Made by a program: the position numbers and the translations under genes. Below are positions 33,495 to 41,621 of a stretch of DNA of 64,000 nt, piece by piece. The notes under the pieces were generated by a model. It saw only the letters and a program-made list of their open reading frames with translations. It made no database searches and was not told the DNA's origin. The stretch comes from Pseudarthrobacter equi (GTDB taxonomy: Bacteria > Actinomycetota > Actinomycetes > Actinomycetales > Micrococcaceae). The stretch covers positions 1,178,001 to 1,242,000 of the forward strand of contig NZ_LT629779.1 of NCBI RefSeq assembly GCF_900105535.1, written 5' to 3'. Numbering within the stretch: the stretch's first letter is position 1; the number at the start of each line of letters is the position of its first letter.

Positions 33495-33529
33495 CTTCAC
33501 TAAGGCCTTCGTGAGGCCGTGCTGCCGGC

Positions 33530-33759
33530 TCACTGTTCAGGATGGGTGCCGCTGCGCCTCGATCGCCACCCGAGGACGGCCATCGAGAGCCAGAAGATCG
33601 TGAATGCAGCGCCGGCGATGACGAATACCCAGTCGACGCCGGTCCAGTGCCCTCGCTGAGACGGATCAGCGGCGGCACGATCAGGCAGACGCCCAAAATG
33701 ACGCCCAAGACCTGTGCCCGAGAACTCCGAAAGCACGGGTCTACCTGCGTTTTCCCCAT
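33530..33759 (-). pseudogene. Frameshifted two-span membrane protein
   Basis: From the ATG the first frame reads MGKTQVDPCFRSSRAQVLGV and a span ending PPLIR. Around 33665 the coding sense moves to another frame with SQRGHWTGVDWVFVIAGAAF, a second span and a proper stop after HPEQ. Joined, the two give a typical small two-span protein. A frameshift (or a sequencing error) is the simplest reading. Confidence 0.45.
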
Positions 33760-33790
33760 GCCGCAGTCTCTCAGTTCCCTACCATTGTGA

Positions 33791-34510
33791 CTAGTTGCGA
33801 CGTGGGCCATCCGGGGATGACAGCGTGGTCGGCCGCCGACCTTTGTAGCCACCACGGGGCCGACCCACCCGCCACCCAGGAATGGCCTCGTTGAGCCGGG
33901 TTTCCTTGGTCTCGGCAAGGCGGCCGGCCCGGTCGTCGATGCGCTGGGTGTGCAGCCAGACGCCCAGGGTCCGTTCTTCCTGGTCGTCGGTCTTCTGGTG
34001 CCGGGGCAGATCGTTGCCGGTGGCCAGCCAGGCGGCGACCTCGTCCAGGCGCCGGTCCCAGCGGGCGGCGTCGTCGGCCTGCTTCGTGGGCGGGTTCCGC
34101 CAGTTCGGAATCTCGTCCAGCGCCGCAGCATAGTCGGGGGAGGGGATGCCCGCCGCGTCGCCCTCCCGGCGGCGGGCCAGCCAGATCGCCAACGCTCGCT
34201 CCCTTGGCGTGCGTTTGGTGGGCAGGCGTCCCTCGGTCCGGTACAGGGCCAGAACATCGTCCAGGTTCCGCCGGCCGGCGGCGGTGACCCGGGTCGCAGG
34301 CCGCGCAGCAGCCCGGTGGGCGGCTCGAAGCCGGGGATCCTCTCTGGCGGCGATAGCCAGGTGATACCGGACCGTGGTCTCGGCAACCCGGGCGGCCGCG
34401 GCGATCGTTGAGGTCGGGGTGCCCTGGCGGTACGTCTGCACCCACTCCGGGTCGGGGGCGGTGCGTTTTAGTGATGAGGCTCGCCTCCCGTCTGCGCGGT
34501 TAGTAGGCAT
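33791..34510 (-). CDS. Helicase-associated (HA) domain protein
   Basis: A 239-residue protein. The N-terminus has an HTH-like helix pair (WVQTYRQGTPTSTIAAAAR, TTVRYHLAIAARED), and the C-terminal two thirds hold repeats of the helicase-associated pattern (RRLDEVAAWLATGNDLPRH, then ERTLGVWLHTQRIDDRAG, then LNEAIPGWR). HA repeats occur in actinobacterial mobile elements alone or fused to helicases, and probably bind nucleic acid. It overlaps the upstream SUKH gene by 11 bases. Confidence 0.75.
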   Translation of the reverse strand: MPTNRADGRRASSLKRTAPDPEWVQTYRQGTPTSTIAAAARVAETTVRYHLAIAAREDPRLRAAHRAAARPATRVTAAGRRNLDDVLALYRTEGRLPTKRTPRERALAIWLARRREGDAAGIPSPDYAAALDEIPNWRNPPTKQADDAARWDRRLDEVAAWLATGNDLPRHQKTDDQEERTLGVWLHTQRIDDRAGRLAETKETRLNEAIPGWRVGRPRGGYKGRRPTTLSSPDGPRRN

Positions 34511-35084
34511 CCCAGCCCCGCGCTTCCGGGTTCATCATCCGTGCCAGTTGTGCATAGGCGTCGTCATCCGCGTCCAGGTAGCCGGAGGGGTGCAGGAAGA
34601 AGATTCCCCTGTTGAAGGCCTCAACGAAGGTCTCGAACATCGACGAAACGGACAGGTAAAGCACGGGATGTTCTGGTTCGCCCAGCATAAAGTGGCGTAC
34701 CTGCCCCCAGCTGCCTGGGGTGCCAGAGCAGTCCACTGCGATGAAGTCGCCACCCCCATTCGCCAGCAGCGGCAGCCACGCCGGGTCCCACCGGGTGTCG
34801 TCACGGAAAACTGCATGGTTAGCGAGCGTCTCGTCGAGGTTGGGGAAGTAGAAGCCCGGGATGATGTGGATGTCGTCGAGCATGGCGCCGGGATAGTCCA
34901 GGGTTCCATCGCGCCACGCGTAGAGTCTGATGACATCGTCGGGCAAGACAAGTCCGGCGATGACGGATTTTTCAAACAGGACCCGTTCAGGCAGACCGGC
35001 CTGCAGCACTCCGGTGACAGGCCGGCTGAGGATGGAGAGATGCCCGAGAAGCTCCGGCAGAGAGTTGTCGAGATCAGCAGGCAT
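34500..35084 (-). CDS. SUKH (SMI1/KNR4) family immunity-like protein
   Basis: A 194-residue soluble protein with the SUKH pattern: N-terminal helices, LPDDVIRLYAWRDG, then PGFYFPNLDETL, WLPLLANGGGDFIAVDCS and YLSVSSMFETFVEAFNRGIF. SUKH proteins are a large class of immunity proteins against diverse intracellular toxins. No toxin is adjacent. The final segment overlaps the HA-domain gene. Confidence 0.8.
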   Translation of the reverse strand: MPADLDNSLPELLGHLSILSRPVTGVLQAGLPERVLFEKSVIAGLVLPDDVIRLYAWRDGTLDYPGAMLDDIHIIPGFYFPNLDETLANHAVFRDDTRWDPAWLPLLANGGGDFIAVDCSGTPGSWGQVRHFMLGEPEHPVLYLSVSSMFETFVEAFNRGIFFLHPSGYLDADDDAYAQLARMMNPEARGWDAY

Positions 35085-35122
35085 AGGTCGAACCTAGCAG
35101 CTGCAGTCTCCGCCCCGAGTCG

Positions 35123-35479
35123 CTAAGCCAGCTCTGCAGGGTCCGACACTATGTCGGCCTTCGTTTTGGGCAGCCTCCGTCGAGGGGAAAAGTCCACCTT
35201 CCAGCTGTCGAGTTCGTAGACGTCGTCATCCGTGTCCAGATTCAGGGCAACCTGGACCGGGAAGTTGTCGACGTCTTTGAACCAACCCTCCGCGAGCGTC
35301 CGTCCGTACTCCCGGTACGGTTTGCTGCTATGAAACTGCAGGCTGCCCATGCCGCCGTCCTCCATGTCACTTACGAGCAAAGCGGAGAGATCTAAAGCAC
35401 TCCACTGCGGCTGGCCCGTGCGCTCAAGCAGTGCTTGAGCGACGACAATTTCGCCTGGGAGAAGCGGTCTGAGGGTCAT
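35123..35479 (-). CDS. DUF6984-like protein
   Basis: A 118-residue protein beginning MTLRPLLPGEIVVAQALLER with DGGMGSLQFHSSKPYR in the middle and VALNLDTDDDVYELDSWKVD toward the end, a pattern I associate with DUF6984 proteins found in toxin-immunity loci. No catalytic residues apparent. It may be a further immunity gene. Assignment needs a profile search. Confidence 0.55.
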   Translation of the reverse strand: MTLRPLLPGEIVVAQALLERTGQPQWSALDLSALLVSDMEDGGMGSLQFHSSKPYREYGRTLAEGWFKDVDNFPVQVALNLDTDDDVYELDSWKVDFSPRRRLPKTKADIVSDPAELA

Positions 35480-35544
35480 CTGAAAATCCTATGGTTGGCC
35501 CGCGCGCAGAGTTTGCACATTATGCTGACCCGTTCAGGGGTCTG

Positions 35545-35760
35545 CTACTGCCGTGCTGTGAACAGGGCCTGGATGTCTTCGCTGGCACGGCTGAGCTCTT
35601 CGCCGGCGTCGAGCGTGACCTTGCCGCGGACGCACACCAGTCATCGTGGAAGGAAGGGTCGGGCGAATTCGATGACTTCAACGCCCCAACGCCAAGCCTG
35701 ACCCTCGAAGCTGCTGGGCTGCCTGAAATTTCCGGCAGCCCGAGATAACTCCAAACGCAA
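35545..35760 (-). pseudogene. Broken small gene with an internal stop
   Basis: One minus-strand frame reads AWRWGVEVIEFARPFLPR, a TGA, then LVCVRGKVTLDAGEELSRAS and EDIQALFTARQ before a proper stop. Both halves look coding and are in the same frame. It appears to be a short gene inactivated by a nonsense change; no family recognised. Confidence 0.3.
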
Positions 35761-35790
35761 TGCGGGGTGCCTGCAACGTGACCTTCGGAA

Positions 35791-36744
35791 CTACCGCAGC
35801 ACCGGAACGCCACGTCGGGCTTTACCGGCGTGCCATTTGGAATGCCAGGCAAAGTACTTCGCCGTATGGGGACCGAAGGCTGCAACCTTCTTTCCCACGA
35901 GGTCAGCCACGAACGCAGAAAGGTGTTCGGTAGCCGCTTGCCGCGGACCCACTTCTATCACACCGGCCGGATTCACCTTGATGTACCCGCGCTCGAAGAC
36001 GGCGTCACACCCCAGCGCACATGCGGCCATGACGACTCGCTTGTCCACGCGCTCGACGGGGCTGCATTCCGCCCGCTTCTTGATGTGCGACGTGACGAGA
36101 AGCCCCTTGGGGAGCAACTTTCCACACAGCGCGCACTCGCCGTCTTGCTTGCCACCGAACAAGTGCTTTTTCAGCTGGTTATGCTCGGCCCTCAGTTTCA
36201 CTACCACGGTCCCGTCGGCTCCCACAACGATGACAGCGTCAGCCTCATCCTCATCATTGTCTGCGGCAAGGTCTGAAAGATCGTCACCAGGTTCGGCGAC
36301 CAAGCTAAGCACGTCCATAATCCATAGCCCTGCTGCCCTGGGCAGCTCAAATAGGTAGCCCTGGTTGACACCGCCCTTGATGTTGAAAGGGCTCCCGTAA
36401 GACTTCCACGCCCTCCGGAGGGCCTCCGGAATGTCACTCAAGGGTAGCGGGACCTCAAGCTCCTGCATCCGGAGCTTGACCTCCCGGCCGTCTCTTTCCC
36501 ACTCCAGTTCCGTAAGGCCAACATGTGGGTTGGCCGCAGGCCGAGCGCCGGTCAGCGCGGTGCTTACGGAGCGGATTTGGGTATCAGCGTAGTTGATTAC
36601 AATGTCACCTGGCCTAACCCGGTCCATGCGCTCCCAGTGATGCTGACTTCTACCGTCCTCGTTGACGTACGGCGCCCACATGATTCCCAGGGCGGACTCC
36701 CACTTGTAGCTCTGCCCTTGATTTACCCACCAAAAGTTGACCAC
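35791..36744 (-). CDS. EVE-HNH fusion, putative modification-dependent restriction enzyme
   Basis: A 317-residue protein. The N-terminal 150 residues (NFWWVNQGQSYKWESALGIM, RVRPGDIVINYADTQIRSVS, then a PLPLSDIPEAL segment and YLFELP) match EVE-type PUA-like readers of modified bases. After an acidic linker, residues 200-290 hold an HNH nuclease: zinc knuckle CALCGK, then LVTSHIKKRAECSPVERVD, then CALGCDAVFERGYIKVNP. EVE-HNH fusions are known or predicted type IV restriction systems against modified phage DNA. The gene stands alone, divergent from a membrane protein gene. High GC. Confidence 0.8.
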   Translation of the reverse strand: MVNFWWVNQGQSYKWESALGIMWAPYVNEDGRSQHHWERMDRVRPGDIVINYADTQIRSVSTALTGARPAANPHVGLTELEWERDGREVKLRMQELEVPLPLSDIPEALRRAWKSYGSPFNIKGGVNQGYLFELPRAAGLWIMDVLSLVAEPGDDLSDLAADNDEDEADAVIVVGADGTVVVKLRAEHNQLKKHLFGGKQDGECALCGKLLPKGLLVTSHIKKRAECSPVERVDKRVVMAACALGCDAVFERGYIKVNPAGVIEVGPRQAATEHLSAFVADLVGKKVAAFGPHTAKYFAWHSKWHAGKARRGVPVLR

Positions 36745-36880
36745 GAATTTCCCCCTGAGAAGTTAAGAACGGTCCGGTGTTATGCCGGGATCGCGCCGTC
36801 CCTGCAAGCAAATGCTACTGGTAAGAGATTCGATGACAGCATTCGAGGCACGGTCAGTAGAAACAACGGCTAACACGCGG

Positions 36881-36905
36881 GACAGTTGCCGGCGCGGCAA
36901 CTGTC
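36881..36905. promoter_or_regulatory. Perfect 10-bp inverted repeat between divergent genes
   Basis: GACAGTTGCC and GGCAACTGTC separated by five bases, 26 bases ahead of the membrane-protein start. It may be an operator for a regulator of either gene, or an attenuator hairpin. Confidence 0.45.
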
Positions 36906-36930
36906 GGTCACGGGAAGTAGGATCAGCGGC

Positions 36931-38226
36931 GTGGAAGTGAATAACCGTGAGTGGGCGCTCGCTATCTGGCTGGCTGCATTCCTTATGCTTTTTCTGCTGG
37001 TCCCGGCTTCGCGGCGGTCAGTGCCCGGCCTGTTGCGGATCTTTTTTGGACACCGCATCTTTGTTCCATTCCTAATCATGGTTATCTACACGGGTGGAGT
37101 AATTGCAGTCCTCATAGGTATGGGTGTTTGGGAAGCAAAGCTGATCACTCCAACCATCGTCTGGTTTCTTACCATTGCCTTGATAAACTTCATGCGCGTT
37201 CCGCGAGCGATGAAGGAACCGCGCTACTTTCGCAAACTTGCGGTGAGCGCTGTAACAGTACCCGTCGCAGTCCAATTCGTGGTGGACATGTACCCCTTCT
37301 CACTCATTAGCGAGATTCTGCTCCAAGGCGGTTTCCTGCTCTTCTCAGCAGTGGCTGCCTTTGCAGCCACGGGCCAGCAGTACGCCGCGGCACGGCGTAT
37401 CCTGAACGTCCTTATTGGGCTCCTGGTGGTTGTCGTTGTCATTCACAGCGCCCACGAAATCACCGCCCAGTGGTCGAGAATTGACTTCGGAGGCGAGGCT
37501 AAGAAGTTTCTTCTGCCGATTGGCTTGACAGCTGCATTCTTACCATTCCTGTATGGACTTACGTTGTATGCCGCCTACGAGTCCGCGGCGTCCCACATGA
37601 AAGCGGTACGCCCTCCCAAAACTCCCCTGGCTCGGCCAGTGATTACACTCCTTGCAAGAACTGCCTTCAGCGTAGAAAAGATTGCAGCGGTGACTCCCCG
37701 GACACGTATGGTCATGGCGGAAACATCTAGTTGGCGCGCAGCTTCGGCTGCCTTCGATGCGGGCCGTGTCCATGAGATTACCCGACGACAGGAACTGGCC
37801 GACAAGCAGCAGCGTCTCTTGGATAACGCGGGTGTGGCTGGAACAGACGGCAATTGCAAACGGCTAGATCAAAGGGAATTTGAGCAAACAATTAGAGCCC
37901 TCAGCTACTTACATTTCTGCCAAGCCGGCAACTATCGAAATCTTGGCCGGTACCGCGCAGACCTTATCGATGCCCTCGGCCCTGAGGCACTTGCTTCAAG
38001 AGGGCTGCCCAACGAGGCAGCCATAACTATGCATGTTGCCAAGGATGGTCAGGGGTGGTGGGCTTGGCGGAGAACGGTCACCGGCTGGGTCTTCGCGATC
38101 GGAGCCATCGAAGCTCCGAACGACCGCTGGGAATTCGATGGACCGAAAGTGCCCGCCGGCGGCCCGGGGTCCGACCCCTCGTGGAGGCACTTTATGGTGC
38201 CTCCTGAACCTCACGAACATTGGTAG
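36931..38226 (+). CDS. Multispan membrane protein with cytoplasmic tail, unknown
   Basis: A protein of about 431 residues from the GTG chosen (AGGATC ahead). At least seven hydrophobic segments fill residues 8-240 (for example LAIWLAAFLMLFLLVPASRR, PFLIMVIYTGGVIAVLIGMG, ILNVLIGLLVVVVVIHSA). The C-terminal 180 residues are soluble and helical, with a Trp-rich end (GWWAWRRTVTGWVFAIGAIE). No family recognised. It lies between the EVE-HNH nuclease and an integrase remnant; a defence role is possible, for example a membrane effector, but nothing shows it. Confidence 0.6.
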   Translation: MEVNNREWALAIWLAAFLMLFLLVPASRRSVPGLLRIFFGHRIFVPFLIMVIYTGGVIAVLIGMGVWEAKLITPTIVWFLTIALINFMRVPRAMKEPRYFRKLAVSAVTVPVAVQFVVDMYPFSLISEILLQGGFLLFSAVAAFAATGQQYAAARRILNVLIGLLVVVVVIHSAHEITAQWSRIDFGGEAKKFLLPIGLTAAFLPFLYGLTLYAAYESAASHMKAVRPPKTPLARPVITLLARTAFSVEKIAAVTPRTRMVMAETSSWRAASAAFDAGRVHEITRRQELADKQQRLLDNAGVAGTDGNCKRLDQREFEQTIRALSYLHFCQAGNYRNLGRYRADLIDALGPEALASRGLPNEAAITMHVAKDGQGWWAWRRTVTGWVFAIGAIEAPNDRWEFDGPKVPAGGPGSDPSWRHFMVPPEPHEHW

Positions 38227-38711
38227 CAGACGGCTGGCGGTCTCTCCGCTCCAGCTATGAGGCCGCCCCTCCCCAACCACCTACACCCGTCCATCTCGGG
38301 GACGGTTGCGAGGGTGGCGAGAGTGACCATGAGGTCGGCCAGGTCTTTCCCCTTCATGTTTGGTTACACACTTTCTGATGGGTCTTCTTGAGGCGCAGCC
38401 TCACCCAGGCGGGGCGACGTGCTCCCCTCTATGCACGTGACGATGCATCGGACGCTGAGCATCCGGCGCAAGGGTGGCAAGGATGGAAAGGTGGCCGTGC
38501 AACGGCTGGCACGTCTTGCCGGTATTAAGGGGCGAATCAGTCCCCACTCACTGCGGCACACGTTCGTCACGCTGGCGCTCGACGCCGGGACGGCCTTACA
38601 TGACCTCCAGGACAGCATGGGCCATGCCGATCCCCGCACCACACGTAGGTACGACAGGTCTAGGCACTCGTTGGTTTAGGCGGCGGGGTACGACGTTGCC
38701 CGTGTTCTCTC
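38227..38711. other. Remnant-rich intergenic stretch
   Basis: Apart from the integrase remnant, no functional gene is seen. A minus-strand fragment near 38340 (MKGKDLADLMVTLATL) could be the beginning of another lost gene. Confidence 0.4.
38419..38679 (+). pseudogene. Remnant of a tyrosine integrase C-terminus
   Basis: About 85 residues with the catalytic end of a XerD-like recombinase: PHSLRHTFVTLALDAG, LQDSMGHADPRTTRRYDRS, including the His/Arg and the Tyr. The N-terminal domains and the first catalytic Arg are missing, and the upstream bases hold no matching sequence. It marks an older insertion or a lost element. Confidence 0.7.
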
Positions 38712-39884
38712 TCAGTCAGGTTGCGAAGCGAGGAGCCTGAATGCGCGAGGATTTAGAAGTTCCCTTCTTCGTGCGGTTCGCTTCAAATCGCCAGTGATCA
38801 GAACTTCCGAATACTCTTGATGTGCTGTAGAAGCGCGCTGGTAGTCCTCGGCAGTCAGTTCAACCCAGAAGTGCGCCAGAGGCCCACCTGGATTCGCAAC
38901 ATCGCTTCCTGCGATCGTGATTTTGCCCGGGGTATCTGAAGGGCCGGTCCTTGAGAGTCTGATAACCAGACCGCTAACAGTCACATCTTCTTCAACTGCT
39001 TCTTGACGAAGTTGTTTGCCAGCCCAGGCAATAATCTCCAACTGATCCTGCGAGACAGCGAGCTTTGATGCCGTTGTCGTGACTGGCCGACGGGCGGACC
39101 ACTTGAAGCTGAACTCCAATGGGGTGAGGCCGTCCGCCGACGTTTGCGAAAGCGCCTCACATAGGTCGGCGCTTATGCCCTCAGGAATGCGCCGTCTGAA
39201 CGCCTCAAGTCCAACATCAGATGCTATGGCCTCTGAGGCGGCATTAGCAGCGGCCTGTGTGCTCCTAAGCAGGTGTAGGGTCGTGCGGCGGGAGTAATCT
39301 TCCAGTCGTAAATCCGAGCCGGGCAACACGAAGGGGTACTGTTCAGGCATTGCATGATCGCTAAGCGGAACGGATAGTCTCCATATGAAGCTCCCGGCCA
39401 CCGGAGTCAGCATCTCTGTTGCCCGAACTAGGGCGGTGGCCTCTGGCGGTCGCCGCCGAGGTAGCACAGCGGAACTTTCCTGAAGGGCAACAGCGGTAGC
39501 CGAGCTCTCGACCCATTTTCGCAGGCCCTGGACCGACTCCGCCGAAGCGCTCAGACCCATACTCCCAGGAGCGCCAAACGGGAATGTGCGAACTTCTTGG
39601 ATGTCACGCTCTAAGTCAACGAGATCGCGTACGACATCGTCGACGTCCCGGCTTTCGGCCTTAGCAATGACCTGTATGAGCTGAGCAATCCTATCCACAA
39701 ACGTCTTGACTTCAGGATTGCTAGGTAGCCAGCCCTGCGGCTGCTCGTCGTCGGTGGCTCTCGTCCAATAGGACCCTGCAACGTCGCCGTCGACTTCTTG
39801 CCAACCGTGTGTCAGAAGGTAAGCAGTAAAGTTTGCCAATGGGATGTTGGCAAGGACCTGTCGATTCACTACATGCTGGCCCAT
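38712..39884 (-). CDS. Unknown protein, third gene of the TIR operon
   Basis: A 390-residue soluble protein with an N-terminal alpha-beta part (NIPLANFTAYLLTHGWQEVD, then YWTRATDDEQPQGWLPSN) and a long helical middle (VDRIAQLIQVIAKAESRDVD). The C-terminal 150 residues mix strands and helices (PLEFSFKWSARRP, VTVSGLVIRLSRTGPSD, HFWVELTAEDYQRASTAHQ). No family recognised. It overlaps the DUF4365 gene by 16 bases, so the two products probably work together. Genes of this sort are typical second components in antiphage operons. Confidence 0.6.
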   Translation of the reverse strand: MGQHVVNRQVLANIPLANFTAYLLTHGWQEVDGDVAGSYWTRATDDEQPQGWLPSNPEVKTFVDRIAQLIQVIAKAESRDVDDVVRDLVDLERDIQEVRTFPFGAPGSMGLSASAESVQGLRKWVESSATAVALQESSAVLPRRRPPEATALVRATEMLTPVAGSFIWRLSVPLSDHAMPEQYPFVLPGSDLRLEDYSRRTTLHLLRSTQAAANAASEAIASDVGLEAFRRRIPEGISADLCEALSQTSADGLTPLEFSFKWSARRPVTTTASKLAVSQDQLEIIAWAGKQLRQEAVEEDVTVSGLVIRLSRTGPSDTPGKITIAGSDVANPGGPLAHFWVELTAEDYQRASTAHQEYSEVLITGDLKRTARRRELLNPRAFRLLASQPD

Positions 39885-40417
39885 TGCTGCGCCTTTCCTG
39901 AATGATCGAACAAGTACTCCGACAATTTCAACGGGGTGAGCAGGCTATCCGGTGGGAACGACAATCTGCTCTGCGTTGCGGAGGGTCCAATCGGGGGACG
40001 CCCCATCAGGTCCAAAATATAGGCCTCCCGACTGAGCCTAAGGCCGTCACTCTCCATTGACGCGAAGTCTCGCCTTGAGGGTGGGACTACAACCACAATC
40101 AGGTATCTCCGAATATCGAAGTCAGTTGGGTAAGTTCCGCACAGCACATCGTGGGCCTCAGCTTTGATGTCGTACTGAAAGCTGCCATCGGGCCCGTAAA
40201 TTGGGTTCTTCGTGGACTTTACGGAGACTTCTATTGTCTGCGACGGCCAAGGGATGTCGTGGCGTCTCGTGTACTTGATGGAAAGGTCCACACCAACCGG
40301 CTCGGGGTCCTGCTTGCCGACTCCGAACCCCGCTGCACTGGCTAGTGCCCGCACATACTGTTCGGCAAAGTGGCCCTGAACGCCGCTGTGGTACCCCTGC
40401 AATTGTTGAGTTGACAT
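39869..40417 (-). CDS. DUF4365-domain protein, putative nuclease-fold
   Basis: A 182-residue protein. The first two thirds show the DUF4365 pattern: GVQGHFAEQYVRALASAAGF, VGVDLSIKYTRR, then a strand with QTIEVSVKSTKN, in the order E, D, ExxxK expected for a PD-(D/E)xK-like fold, although the final E-x-K is here E-V-S-V-K. The C-terminal part continues with strands (RRYLIVVVVPP, EAYILDLMGRP). DUF4365 proteins recur in defence islands. It lies 60 bases downstream of the TIR gene on the same strand. Confidence 0.7.
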   Translation of the reverse strand: MSTQQLQGYHSGVQGHFAEQYVRALASAAGFGVGKQDPEPVGVDLSIKYTRRHDIPWPSQTIEVSVKSTKNPIYGPDGSFQYDIKAEAHDVLCGTYPTDFDIRRYLIVVVVPPSRRDFASMESDGLRLSREAYILDLMGRPPIGPSATQSRLSFPPDSLLTPLKLSEYLFDHSGKAQQWASM

Positions 40418-40477
40418 CAGCACTGGTTGAAGCTGCAGCTTTGACTGAATGGGAGGACGCTGAAGGGTAGACCCAGG

Positions 40478-41431
40478 CTACGCAATGAGTTTAACTCCAG
40501 CTGCTACCAGCTCTTTCCTGAGCTTCTCGTACCAGTTGGGCGCGGAACGTGGTATGTAGACCAGTCCTGCGACGTCAGACGGTGTCTCGACGCCATCGTT
40601 AATGGTGATCACACGGCTGCGAGTTAGTGATCCTACAAAAAACCCCATCTCGAAGACCACGTTCTGGCGTGCACGGGGCTGAAGGTCGGCGGAAGAAGAT
40701 TTTGCCGCTCCTATGTCGTCGGGCGTAAGCAGAACGACTGCCACCGAGGCTTTGGATGCCTTGGCCTCGAACTTTTCGATCAGAGTCTTGCCCCCGCTTG
40801 CTTCAAAGTCGAGGACCACAGGGTTCGTTCCTGTGACCCGCTGAAGAAAGAGATGAACTTCGTTACGCAGATCGTGGTCATGCCCGTGAACAATAAAAAT
40901 CTCGGGTTCTTCCTTGGCTGTCACCGGCTCAGCGCTGGCAGACGGCTCCCACTGAGTGGCGCTTGGAGTACTCTCTTTCGGCAACTTGGGTGCAGCCGTA
41001 GCGATGTCCTTGTCCCAGGGCGCAGCCCACGGTGCAGCGTCCTCTAATGAGGTAGCGGTTTCTCGCTGACCGCTCTTCTTTTCAGGGGAGGCAGGGGCTG
41101 GGCCAAACACCTTCCAATACATCGCAAGATCATTTTGCTTCAACCACTCCTTGAAGCGGGGGAACGCGACTTTGACTTGGTCAAGGTCGGGCATAGATCC
41201 GTTGCCCATCGACTTCAGTATCTTCTTTGTCACGTCGACAGCATGCGTCGGGTAGTCGGGATCGCCCCAACTCAGAGCACGAAGTAACCGGTCGTGTCCT
41301 TGTATGATCTCGAGAGTCCCGGTTTCAATCCCGATTTCGATCCAGTCGGGTTCCTCGAACGTTTTTGTCACGTACTTGAGTACGGCGTTCTGGAGCTGTT
41401 GCCCGTTTGAATCCTTCGTTGGTCCCACCAT
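40478..41431 (-). CDS. TIR-like effector protein (CAP12/PycTIR-type domain)
   Basis: A 317-residue protein. The C-terminal 145 residues form a TIR-like nucleotide-binding domain of the PF10137 type: EIFIVHGHDHDLRNEVHLFL, VVLDFEASGGKTLIEKFEAK, VAVVLLTPDDIGA, then ARQNVVFEMGFFVGSLTRSR with the putative catalytic Glu, and SDVAGLVYIP. Such domains cleave NAD+ in cyclic-nucleotide-activated defence systems. The N-terminal 120 residues are a separate helical domain (LQNAVLKYVTKTF, KVAFPRFKEWLKQND), linked by a Pro/Ala/Ser-rich stretch. An ATG with TAGGATC ahead is preferred over a TTG ten codons earlier. No cyclase is nearby. First gene of the three-gene minus-strand unit by attR. Confidence 0.82.
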   Translation of the reverse strand: MVGPTKDSNGQQLQNAVLKYVTKTFEEPDWIEIGIETGTLEIIQGHDRLLRALSWGDPDYPTHAVDVTKKILKSMGNGSMPDLDQVKVAFPRFKEWLKQNDLAMYWKVFGPAPASPEKKSGQRETATSLEDAAPWAAPWDKDIATAAPKLPKESTPSATQWEPSASAEPVTAKEEPEIFIVHGHDHDLRNEVHLFLQRVTGTNPVVLDFEASGGKTLIEKFEAKASKASVAVVLLTPDDIGAAKSSSADLQPRARQNVVFEMGFFVGSLTRSRVITINDGVETPSDVAGLVYIPRSAPNWYEKLRKELVAAGVKLIA

Positions 41432-41534
41432 GTCAATGATCCTATACGGAGCCAGGTCCAATCAGTCCCGGGCTGTCCTCGGGTCGGGCGCCAGCGCGGG
41501 GCGTAGCGAACGGCAGCGGAAGGGTGTTTCCGTT

Positions 41535-41553
41535 GGTGACGGAAAAGTGACGA
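41535..41553. promoter_or_regulatory. Putative integrase arm site, right end
   Basis: GGTGACGGAAAAGTGACGA differs at one position from the repeat next to the integrase at the left end; about 100 bases from the attR core. Confidence 0.55.
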
Positions 41554-41575
41554 ACAAGCCGGGAATCAAACGAAA

Positions 41576-41604
41576 AAGCGGGGAATGCATAAGATTCCCC
41601 GCTT
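41576..41604 (-). terminator. Hairpin near the right end, possible terminator
   Basis: Perfect 11-bp arms AAGCGGGGAAT and ATTCCCCGCTT; read on the minus strand it continues TTTTTCG, so it can stop transcription entering from the tRNA side. Confidence 0.55.
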
Positions 41605-41621
41605 GTCCACAAGCCAGCGAA

